Shown: positions 46,279 to 53,430 of the stretch, one piece after another
Layout of the letters: each line of letters opens with the position of its first letter
Position numbering within the stretch: position 1 is the stretch's first letter
Assembly: GCF_003325755.1 (NCBI RefSeq)
Contig: NZ_QORI02000013.1
Location: 62,001-126,000, forward strand
Source of the DNA: Pseudomonas sp. SST3
GTDB lineage: Bacteria; Pseudomonadota; Gammaproteobacteria; Pseudomonadales; Pseudomonadaceae
Length of the DNA stretch: 64,000 nucleotides
Direction of reading: 5' to 3'
The notes under the pieces: generated by a model
Told to the model about the DNA's origin: nothing
What the model saw: only the letters and a program-made list of their open reading frames with translations
Databases searched by the model: none
Position numbers and translations under genes: made by a program

Positions 46279-46481
46279 TGTCTGGCCCAACAGCCAGGCA
46301 CTTACGGAAACGAGAGACGGACGGTCCTAGGCGGCACAAGAGACTGTTACGCTGAACCCGCGTGCGGCTGTACCGCGACGCACGTCGTCGTCTCGCCTAG
46401 CCTGCGCTAGCGAAGCAAGGATCGTGCGCAAAGAGCGTTTGCCCGGCCTGCCCATGCTTTCTCTTATCTGATAGTTAGCCC

Positions 46482-47699
46482 ATGAAACCGAATCCAAACC
46501 CGACGATGACCAGCCCTGCCCCTTTGCTCCAGCCACTCAAGGACAGTTCAGCCTCGACTGTCGTAGCCGGTTTCATCGCCATGCTCACTGGCTATACCAG
46601 CTCGCTGGTGCTGATGTTCCAGGCCGGACAGGCAGCCGGACTCAGTGGCGCAGAGATTTCCTCGTGGATCTGGTCGCTGTCGATTGGTATGGCCGTGTGC
46701 AGCATCGGCTTGTCGCTACGCTACCGGACGCCGATCGTCATCGCCTGGTCGACTCCCGGCGCAGCGCTGCTGATCAGCTCCTTGCCCGGCGTCCCTTATG
46801 GCGAAGCGATCGGGGCCTTTATTTTCGCGTCGGCGCTGATTGCGCTGTGCGGTCTTACCGGCAGCTTCGAGCGCCTGATGCGCAAGGTTCCCGCATCACT
46901 GGCGGCGGCATTGCTAGCCGGCGTGCTGTTCAACATTGGCATCGAGATCTTCCGTGCCGTGGAAGTACAGCCTGTGCTGGTGCTGGGGATGTTCTTCAGC
47001 TATCTGCTGGCCAAACGGCTTGTACCGCGCTACGCCGTGCTCTCGGCGCTGATCGTCGGCTGCGTGCTGGCCGGTGGGTTCGGCCTGCTGGATTTCAGTG
47101 GCCTAAGTCTGGAGGTTGCGATACCAGTGTGGACCACGCCGGCGCTGTCCTTCGCTGCAATCTTCAGCATCGGCATACCGCTGTTCGTCATCGCCATGGC
47201 GTCGCAGAACATGCCTGGGTTGGCGGTACTGCGCGCCGAGGGCTATCAGGTACCCGCCTCGCCGTTGATTTCCGTGACAGGCATCGCGTCGGTTCTGCTC
47301 GCCCCCTTCGGTTCCCACGGCATTCACCTGGCGGCGATTACCATGGCCATCTGCAGCGGCCCGGAGGCACACCCGGATCCATCGCGACGCTACACCGCAG
47401 CGGTCTGGTGCGGGCTGTTCTATGGCATCGCCGGGATTTTCGGGGCGACACTAGCCGCGCTGTTCGCCGCCTTCCCGCCCGCGTTGGTGCTGTCTATCGC
47501 GGCGCTGGCGCTGCTCGGCTCGATCGGCAGTGGCCTGACCCAGGCGATGCATCTGCCGCTCGAACGCGAGGCAGCCTTGATCACTTTCATGGTCACCGCG
47601 TCGGGCCTGACCCTGTTCGGCATCGGCTCCGCATTGTGGGGGTTGGTAGCCGGCGTGTTGACGCTACTGATTGTCAGCGGCCGCAAGGCTGCGACCTGA
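46482..47699 (+). CDS. BenE-family benzoate/H+ symporter-like transporter
   Basis: A 405-residue membrane protein with about 12 helices. It has BenE-type motifs TPIVIAWSTPGAALLISS and FGSHGIHLAAITMAICSGPEAHPDPSRRYTAAVWCG. The family imports benzoate with protons, but no benzoate catabolic genes are nearby, so the true substrate is open. The ATG at 46482 lies beyond the fliE promoter; ATG 46506 (MTSPAPLLQ) is an alternative start. Confidence 0.88.
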   Translation: MKPNPNPTMTSPAPLLQPLKDSSASTVVAGFIAMLTGYTSSLVLMFQAGQAAGLSGAEISSWIWSLSIGMAVCSIGLSLRYRTPIVIAWSTPGAALLISSLPGVPYGEAIGAFIFASALIALCGLTGSFERLMRKVPASLAAALLAGVLFNIGIEIFRAVEVQPVLVLGMFFSYLLAKRLVPRYAVLSALIVGCVLAGGFGLLDFSGLSLEVAIPVWTTPALSFAAIFSIGIPLFVIAMASQNMPGLAVLRAEGYQVPASPLISVTGIASVLLAPFGSHGIHLAAITMAICSGPEAHPDPSRRYTAAVWCGLFYGIAGIFGATLAALFAAFPPALVLSIAALALLGSIGSGLTQAMHLPLEREAALITFMVTASGLTLFGIGSALWGLVAGVLTLLIVSGRKAAT

Positions 47700-47715
47700 T
47701 CGTCGCGACGGCTCG

Positions 47716-48477
47716 TTAGATGGCCGTTGCGCCACCGTCAACCGCCAAGGCATGGCCAGTCGTGAAGGCGGCGCCATCGCTACAGAGGTAGAGCACCGCG
47801 GCAGCGATTTCCTCGGCCTTGCCGACCCGGCCGACCGGATGCATGGCCGCGGCGAACTCCGCCTTGCGCGGGTCAGCCTCGTAGGCGCGGCGGAACATAT
47901 CGGTGTCGATTACCGCCGGGCAGACGGCGTTGACCCTGATCTGCTTCTTGGCATATTCGATCGCTGCCGATTTGGTCAGACCGATGACGGCATGCTTGGA
48001 CGCTGAGTAAATGCTCATCTTCGGCGCTGCTCCCAGACCCGCAACCGAAGCGGTGTTGACGATGGCACCGCCGCCCTGGGCGAGCATCAGCGGCAACTGA
48101 TGCTTCATGCATAGCCAGACACCTTTGACGTTGACGCCCATGATCGCGTCGAACTCAGCTTCGCTACCTTCCGCCAGACGACCTTGCTCGATCTCGATAC
48201 CGGCATTGTTGAAGGCGTAATCGATGCGACCGTAGCTCGCCACCGCCTGTTCGACCATCGCCCTGACCTCTTCGTCGCGGGTGACATCGCAGCGCACAAA
48301 TGTCGCCTCGCCGCCCGCCTCGCGAATGGCCTCGGCGCAGGCAACACCGCCTGTCTCGTCCACGTCTACCACAACCACTTTCAGACCCTGTTCGGCGAAT
48401 GCCAGCGCCGTCGCGCGTCCAATACCCGCCGCGCCACCCGTTACCAACGCAACCTGACCGAAAAAAGACATGCTCAT
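47716..48477 (-). CDS. Short-chain dehydrogenase/reductase
   Basis: A 253-residue Rossmann enzyme: cofactor motif VTGGAAGIGRA, NNAG, and catalytic Ser-Tyr-Lys in VNTASVAGLGAAPKMSIYSASKHAV. The acidic VVDVDE after strand 2 suggests NAD(H) preference. The substrate is unknown. It converges with the BenE gene 16 bases away. Confidence 0.9.
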   Translation of the reverse strand: MSMSFFGQVALVTGGAAGIGRATALAFAEQGLKVVVVDVDETGGVACAEAIREAGGEATFVRCDVTRDEEVRAMVEQAVASYGRIDYAFNNAGIEIEQGRLAEGSEAEFDAIMGVNVKGVWLCMKHQLPLMLAQGGGAIVNTASVAGLGAAPKMSIYSASKHAVIGLTKSAAIEYAKKQIRVNAVCPAVIDTDMFRRAYEADPRKAEFAAAMHPVGRVGKAEEIAAAVLYLCSDGAAFTTGHALAVDGGATAI

Positions 48478-48693
48478 GCTAGAAACCCTGTTCGATTGAA
48501 AGGAAGGTGCCGAGTCCGAATGTGACTACAAGCCGAACGTTGGTCAGTGTTATACCGCCATCCCTCGGGCCGATTAAGAGTCACATCGCGATATCACTCG
48601 GGCGGATGCCTTTGCATTCCAGCATTCGCGCCTTGCTTGCGAGGTTGAGCTCGGCGGGCTACACCAAGACTTCGCACACATAAGAGGTTCCTC

Positions 48694-49698
48694 ATGGACA
48701 AGACCAATCGCCAGTTCCTGCTGGCCAAGCGGCCCATCGGCGCGCCTAGTCGCGACACCTTCGAGTTCGTCGAAAAGCCGTTGGGTGAGCTCAGCCCGAA
48801 CCAGATCCTCGTCAAGAACGAGTACCTGTCGCTTGATCCCGCCATGCGTGGATGGATGAACGATGCCAAGTCCTACATCCCCCCGGTCGGTATTGGCGAG
48901 GTAATGCGTGCGCTCGGCGTGGGCAAAGTCATTGCATCCCAGCACCCCGGCTATGCCGAAGGCGATTACGTCAACGGCGCGCTTGGCGTGCAGGACTATT
49001 TCCTCGGCGAGCCGAAAGGCTTCTACAAGGTTGACCCGAACCAGGCGCCACTGCCGCGTTATCTGTCCGCACTGGGCATGACCGGCATGACCGCCTACTT
49101 CGGCCTGCTGGCGGTAGGCGAACCCAAAGCCGGCGAAACCGTCGTGATCTCCGGCGCGGCAGGTGCAGTTGGCGGCGTTGCCGGGCAGATCGCCAAGATC
49201 AAGGGATGCCGTGTCGTCGGAATTGCGGGCGGCGCAGAGAAGTGCCGCTTTCTCACCGAAGAACTGGGCTTCGATGCTGCCATCGATTACAAGAATGAGG
49301 ACCTGCACGCTGCGCTGAAGCGCGAATGCCCGAAAGGCGTCGATGTCTATTTCGACAACGTCGGCGGTGACATCCTCGACGCGGTGCTGACGCGGATCAG
49401 TGTGGGTGCCCGAATCGTGATCTGCGGCGCCATCAGCCAGTACAACAACAAGGAAGCGGTCAAGGGACCTGCCAACTATCTGTCCTTGCTGGTCAACCGT
49501 GGGCGCATGCAAGGGATGGTTGTGATGGATTACGTTTCCCGCTACCCCGAAGCCATGAAGGACATGGCCGGCTGGATGCAGAGCGGTGAGCTGAAGAGCA
49601 AAGAAGACATCGTCGAAGGGCTGGAGACGTTCCCCGATACGCTGATGAAGCTGTTCACCGGCGGCAATTTCGGCAAGCTGGTGTTGAAGGTCAGCTAG
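48694..49698 (+). CDS. NADP-dependent MDR oxidoreductase (CurA/leukotriene B4 dehydrogenase type)
   Basis: A 334-residue zinc-independent medium-chain reductase: NEYLSLDPAMRGWMND, LPRYLSALGMTGMTAYFGLL, cofactor fold VVISGAAGAVGGVAGQIAKIKG and VDVYFDNVGGDILDAVL. It likely reduces alpha,beta-unsaturated carbonyls with NADPH. It is divergent from the SDR gene. Confidence 0.92.
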   Translation: MDKTNRQFLLAKRPIGAPSRDTFEFVEKPLGELSPNQILVKNEYLSLDPAMRGWMNDAKSYIPPVGIGEVMRALGVGKVIASQHPGYAEGDYVNGALGVQDYFLGEPKGFYKVDPNQAPLPRYLSALGMTGMTAYFGLLAVGEPKAGETVVISGAAGAVGGVAGQIAKIKGCRVVGIAGGAEKCRFLTEELGFDAAIDYKNEDLHAALKRECPKGVDVYFDNVGGDILDAVLTRISVGARIVICGAISQYNNKEAVKGPANYLSLLVNRGRMQGMVVMDYVSRYPEAMKDMAGWMQSGELKSKEDIVEGLETFPDTLMKLFTGGNFGKLVLKVS

Positions 49699-49748
49699 GA
49701 CCGCGAGACTGGTCGCTGCACAGCGGCGACCAGTTGCGATGCTAAAGG

Positions 49749-50444
49749 TCAAGCCAACTCGGCGACCACTGCGGCCAATGCCTGAGCGGGGTCCGCCGCT
49801 TGGGCGATAGGCCGGCCGATCACCAGGTAATCCGAGCCCGCCGCCATCGCCTCGGCTGGGGTAAGAATTCGCCGCTGATCATCAGCCTTGCTGCCAGCCG
49901 GACGAATCCCCGGAGTCACCAATTGCAGCTGGGCAAAACGTGCTTTCAGCGATTGAGCTTCCTGCGCCGAGCAGACCAGACCGTCCAACCCGGCCTCTGC
50001 CGCCAGCCCTGCCAGACGCAACACCTGCTGTTGCGGTTCCAGATCCAGGCCGATGTCGGCGAGATCCGCCTGCTCCATGCTGGTCAGCACTGTGACGCCG
50101 ATTAGCAGCGGCTTTTGTCCGCCAGCCTTGTCCAGCGTTTCGCGGCAGGCAGCCATCATTCGCAGCCCACCCGAACAATGCACATTGACCATCCACACAC
50201 CCAGTTCCGCAGCCGCCTTGACCGCCATCGCCGTGGTGTTGGGGATATCGTGGAACTTGAGATCGAGAAACACCTCGAAGCCTTTCGCCTGCAGCGCCTC
50301 GACCACCTGAGGACCGCAACGGGTGAACAATTCCTTGCCGACCTTGACGCGACAAAGCGTCGGATCGAGCTGCCCGGCCAATGCCAGCGCAGCATCACGG
50401 GAGGGGAAATCGAGCGCAACGATGATGGGAGTCTGGCAGATCAT
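49749..50444 (-). CDS. pyrF: Orotidine 5'-phosphate decarboxylase PyrF
   Basis: A 231-residue TIM barrel: [16 protein letters not shown], catalytic [17 protein letters not shown] and C-terminal phosphate site VTPGIRPAG and YLVIGRPI. It makes UMP. The ATG at 50444 ([12 protein letters not shown]) is used in place of an earlier in-frame codon because the family starts there. Confidence 0.96.
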   Translation of the reverse strand: MICQTPIIVALDFPSRDAALALAGQLDPTLCRVKVGKELFTRCGPQVVEALQAKGFEVFLDLKFHDIPNTTAMAVKAAAELGVWMVNVHCSGGLRMMAACRETLDKAGGQKPLLIGVTVLTSMEQADLADIGLDLEPQQQVLRLAGLAAEAGLDGLVCSAQEAQSLKARFAQLQLVTPGIRPAGSKADDQRRILTPAEAMAAGSDYLVIGRPIAQAADPAQALAAVVAELA

Positions 50445-50599
50445 GACGATTCCTCGGCGAATTTCGGCGCGCATTGTCGCAGAAAACCATCAGCGAGGCG
50501 GCATGCGCTAATCCCTTCGCTGCACGCTCAATCGCAATGGCGCGGCTATCTACGGTGGCGTAAGGTTAAAAGCAATCCCATCAGCATCAGGAGATAAAC

Positions 50600-50767
50600 A
50601 TGCCCTGGTATATCTGGTTATTGCTCGCCCTGGTGCTCGGCACGATCGTCGGCGGGCTGTTGATGCTGCGTGCCGGCGCACGCAAGATCCCTCTGACCGA
50701 CGAGCAGAAGCAGCGGATTGCCCAGCGCAACGCCGAAGCGGATGCGGAGGACGCACGCAATAAATAG
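50600..50767 (+). CDS. DUF2897-type small membrane protein
   Basis: A 55-residue protein: MPWYIWLLLALVLGTIVGG, one membrane helix, then a charged tail (RKIPLTDEQKQRIAQRNAEADAEDARNK). AGGAG lies 8 bases upstream of the ATG. It is divergent from pyrF, as the DUF2897 gene is in other pseudomonads (from memory). Function unknown. Confidence 0.8.
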   Translation: MPWYIWLLLALVLGTIVGGLLMLRAGARKIPLTDEQKQRIAQRNAEADAEDARNK

Positions 50768-50888
50768 CCGCATGAGCAACAAGCCCCGCGACACGGGGTC
50801 GCGCCAGAATAATGGCAGACCTCTCAATAAGTGATGGCTTTTTGCCTTCACGCGAGCGATCATTCCGTCTCTCCTGAAGGACTCATCA

Positions 50889-51995
50889 ATGGCATCAGCT
50901 CCCTCTTCGGCCAACGCAGGCCCCAAGGCTCAAGCCGCTTTCTCGAGGCGGATCCTCCCCGGTATTGCCTGCCTGTTAGCTGCTGCCCTGCTCGCTGCGG
51001 CGATTGCAGTCATCCAGATTGCCCGCACCATCGACCGTGACGCATTGACCCAAGAGCATTATCTGGCAGGCAAGGCATTCGAGGCGCATCTGCTGGGCAT
51101 GTCCCGGCATGTCGCTGACAATGCTTTCTGGGGCGACGCTTACGCTAACCTGAGCAAACAGGTCAATCTGGACTGGGCTTATGACCAGGCAAACCTCGGC
51201 CCCTCACTGCATGAAGATTTCGGGTATGACGCGGTGCTGGTGGTCGACGCCGAAGGCGATACGACTTACTCGGTGATCCGCGGGGAGCTGGCGCAGGTCG
51301 ATGCACGCCAGTGGCTCGGCAACGGGCTCGACACCCTGCTTGCCCAGGCTCGCGAAGCGGTCGAAGAGGAGGACACCGCGGCCGGCCTGCTGTCGGCGGA
51401 AGGCCGGCCTGCCATGGTCGCTGCGGCCGTGATGACACCTGGCGGCAGCGATATCGAAGAAATGGATGGTCCCGCGTCGGTCTTGTTGTTTGCCGATGTA
51501 ATGGATCCTGGCTGGTTGCTCGCCCTGGGCGAGGAATATGCCATCGAAGGGCTACGCGTCGATGACGAAGCCTCCCGAAACAAGCACGCGCTTGTCGACC
51601 TGCAAACGCTTGATGGGACAACCCAGGCATTTACCTGGCAGGTATCCCGGCCGGGCCGCTACCTATTGTGGACTACCCTGCCGGTACTTGCGGCGGTCAC
51701 TCTCGGTCTCGGGCTGCTGGCCTGGTTGCTGCTGCGCCAGGCGCTGAAAACCGTAAGGCTGATGGAAGCCAGCTACAAGCGACTATCCAGAAGCCGTACG
51801 GCACTGGCAGCGAGCGAAGAGCGCTTTCGCGACGTGGCCGAAGCCGCGTCCGACTGGATCTGGGAAACCGACCGGAACGCTCGGCTGACCTACCTCTCCA
51901 GCCGCTTCGAGGAAATTACCGGGCACGAGCCTGCCGCCTGGATTGGCCGGCCCTTGATCGACCTATTGATCAGTGATCATGCGGCGCTAGAGAAC
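50889..51995 (+). pseudogene. CHASE4-PAS-GGDEF-EAL protein, 5' fragment (split by transposon)
   Basis: About 369 codons before the insertion. A membrane helix (LPGIACLLAAALLAAAIAVIQIA) and a periplasmic CHASE4 sensor domain (HVADNAFWGDAYANL; HEDFGYDAVLVVDAEGDTTYSV) are followed by a second helix (LWTTLPVLAAVTLGLGLLAWLLL). The start of a PAS domain (RFRDVAEAASDWIWETDRNARLTYLSSRFEEITGHEPAAWIGR) follows. The frame then enters the transposon end and stops near 52097. It would make an isolated sensor without output domains. The remainder is at 58249-59774. Confidence 0.93.
51991..51995. repeat. Target-site duplication AGAAC, left copy
   Basis: AGAAC lies directly before the left terminal repeat and again directly after the right one (58249-58253). 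Five-base duplications are the hallmark of Tn3-family transposition. Confidence 0.95.
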
Positions 51996-52034
51996 GGGGT
52001 TTGGGGAGCAATGGAACCAAAAACCAACGTAAGC
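51996..52034 (+). repeat. Left 39-bp terminal inverted repeat
   Basis: It begins GGGGTTTGGGGAGC and ends ACGTAAGC. It is identical over 39 bases to the complement of the right end. GGGG and the ACGTAAG inner end are typical of Tn3-family transposase-binding repeats. Confidence 0.95.
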
Positions 52035-52086
52035 TCTGAATCCCACCGTAAAGGGGCTTTCCGATCTCCAGCTCACCCGCCAGGCA

Positions 52087-52485
52087 TTACTCTCTGATCA
52101 GTGCCTCGATGATCGGGCAGATCGTTCCGCCGTCTCCCGCATCACATTGCTGCACCAGTTCGCCTAACAGTTGCTGCATGACGACCAAGTCGGCCATCTT
52201 CTGCTCGATCAACGCGAGCTTGCGTGCAGCCCGTGCTCGCGTTTCGGCACAGGCGCACGACTCATCCAGCGTCAGCAGTCCACCGACTTCCGAGAGCGTG
52301 AAACCCAGCGCCTGAGCCCGCTTGATGAAACGCAGTCGCTTCACCATGTCCACCGGATAGCGCCGATGGCCACCCAAGGGTTTGGCTGGTTCATCCAGCA
52401 GCCCGCGTCGCTGGTAGTAGCGGATCGTCTCGACGTTCACCCCGGCGGCGTCTGCCAGCTTGCCAATGGTCAGCTCTGTGGCCAT
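52087..52485 (-). CDS. merR: Mercury-responsive regulator MerR
   Basis: A 132-residue protein with an N-terminal winged HTH (LTIGKLADAAGVNVETIRYYQRRGLL), a long dimerisation helix and metal-binding Cys77/Cys79, Cys114 and Cys123 (DESCACAET; LVQQCDAGDGGTICPII). The 9-residue spacing of the last two matches the Hg(II) site of Tn501 MerR. The ATG at 52485 has AGGAG 6 bases upstream. It is divergent from merT across the operator. Confidence 0.93.
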   Translation of the reverse strand: MATELTIGKLADAAGVNVETIRYYQRRGLLDEPAKPLGGHRRYPVDMVKRLRFIKRAQALGFTLSEVGGLLTLDESCACAETRARAARKLALIEQKMADLVVMQQLLGELVQQCDAGDGGTICPIIEALIRE

Positions 52486-52495
52486 CACTTTCTCC

Positions 52496-52527
52496 TTGAT
52501 TCCGTACTTTGGTACGGAGTTTAGAAT
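52496..52527 (+). promoter_or_regulatory. mer promoter and MerR operator
   Basis: TTGATT (-35, 52496-52501) and TAGAAT (-10, 52522-52527) are 20 bases apart; shifting the -10 one base gives 19. The dyad CCGTACTTTGGTACGG (52502-52517) fills the spacer. The overlong spacer with a central dyad is diagnostic of MerR-family control, where the metal-bound regulator untwists the DNA. Confidence 0.88.
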
Positions 52528-52559
52528 AGCACCTAGGCAATCAGGCTCAGGAGATGGGA

Positions 52560-52910
52560 ATGGGGATGCAACTCACCGGGAAAGGCTCGCTGGTCGCGAG
52601 TTCGCTGACCGCCATCGGTGCGTCGGTGTGCTGTGTCGGGCCACTGGTGCTGTTGGCACTCGGTGTCGGCGGTACGTGGGTGGGCGCTCTGACCATGATG
52701 GAGCCACTACGCCCCCTCTTCATCGGGTTGACTCTACTGTTCCTGGGATTGGCATTCCGCAAGCTCTACCTGGTGCCACAGGTTTGTACGCCAGGTACAC
52801 CCTGCGCCGATCCGCGCACGCTCGTGCGACAGCGACTCGTGTTCTGGATCGTCAGCGTGCTGCTGCTCGGCCTATTGGCCGTGCCGTGGCTCGCCCCGCT
52901 GTTCTACTGA
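52560..52910 (+). CDS. merT: Mercuric ion transporter MerT
   Basis: A 116-residue inner-membrane protein with three helices. The Hg-binding Cys24-Cys25 pair is in the first helix (ASVCCVGPLVLLALG), and the cytosolic pair is Cys76/Cys82 (VPQVCTPGTPCADPR). It moves Hg(II) from MerP into the cytosol. The ATG at 52560 is chosen because AGGAG then sits 6 bases upstream; ATG 52554 would abut the ribosome site. Confidence 0.92.
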   Translation: MGMQLTGKGSLVASSLTAIGASVCCVGPLVLLALGVGGTWVGALTMMEPLRPLFIGLTLLFLGLAFRKLYLVPQVCTPGTPCADPRTLVRQRLVFWIVSVLLLGLLAVPWLAPLFY

Positions 52911-52922
52911 AGGAGATTAACC

Positions 52923-53198
52923 ATGCGCAAACTGCTGATCGCCGTGCTTTTCGCCTTGCCCTTCGTGGCGCTGGCGGCTCCCCCGAAAACCGTCACGCTC
53001 GACGTGCAGAACATGACGTGCGGACTCTGTCCGATCACGGTCAAGAAGTCGCTGGAGAAGGTGTCCGGCGTGAGTGACGTCCAGGTCAATTTCGACCAGA
53101 AGACGGCGACCGTCACCTACGATCCCGATAAGGCCCAGCCCGAGGCACTGACTGAGGCGACCGCGAACGCGGGATACCCCTCCACAGTGCAGAAGTGA
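52923..53198 (+). CDS. merP: Periplasmic mercury-binding protein MerP
   Basis: A 91-residue protein. A signal peptide (MRKLLIAVLFALPFVALA) is followed by a ferredoxin-like HMA domain with NMTCGLCPIT (Cys33, Cys36) and DQKTATVTYDPDKAQ. It binds Hg(II) in the periplasm and hands it to MerT. AGGAG lies 7 bases before the ATG. Confidence 0.95.
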   Translation: MRKLLIAVLFALPFVALAAPPKTVTLDVQNMTCGLCPITVKKSLEKVSGVSDVQVNFDQKTATVTYDPDKAQPEALTEATANAGYPSTVQK

Positions 53199-53205
53199 GG
53201 TCACG

Positions 53206-53418
53206 ATGAGCGCCATTGTCCTTGAGTCCGTGCTGACTTGCCCGCGCTGCGGCTTCGCCAAGCCGGAAACCATGCCCACGGACGCCTGCCAGTTCTATTA
53301 CGAGTGCAGCAACTGCAAGGCGCTGCTGCGCCCCAACCCAGGGGATTGCTGCGTTTTCTGTTCGTTCGGCTCGGTGAAGTGCCCGCCGATCCAGCAGCAG
53401 CTTGGGTGTTGCTCATAG
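53206..53418 (+). CDS. GDCCVxC-domain small cysteine-rich protein
   Basis: A 70-residue cytosolic protein with 11 cysteines: LTCPRCGF, ECSNCKALLRP, then NPGDCCVFCSFGSVKCPPIQ and a terminal LGCCS. It matches the family named for its GDCCVxC motif, some members of which contain selenocysteine. It resembles a zinc-ribbon-like metal or thiol-binding fold. It is last in the merTP unit, 7 bases after merP. Because merA is missing, it could be the intracellular Hg acceptor; this is inference. Confidence 0.85.
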   Translation: MSAIVLESVLTCPRCGFAKPETMPTDACQFYYECSNCKALLRPNPGDCCVFCSFGSVKCPPIQQQLGCCS

Positions 53419-53430
53419 CGTTTAGGGGGA

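Noticed and set aside
48574..49752. 392-codon open frame on the minus strand
   Set aside because: It lies entirely antisense to the well-supported MDR oxidoreductase gene, has no recognisable motif and shows the composition of a shadow frame.
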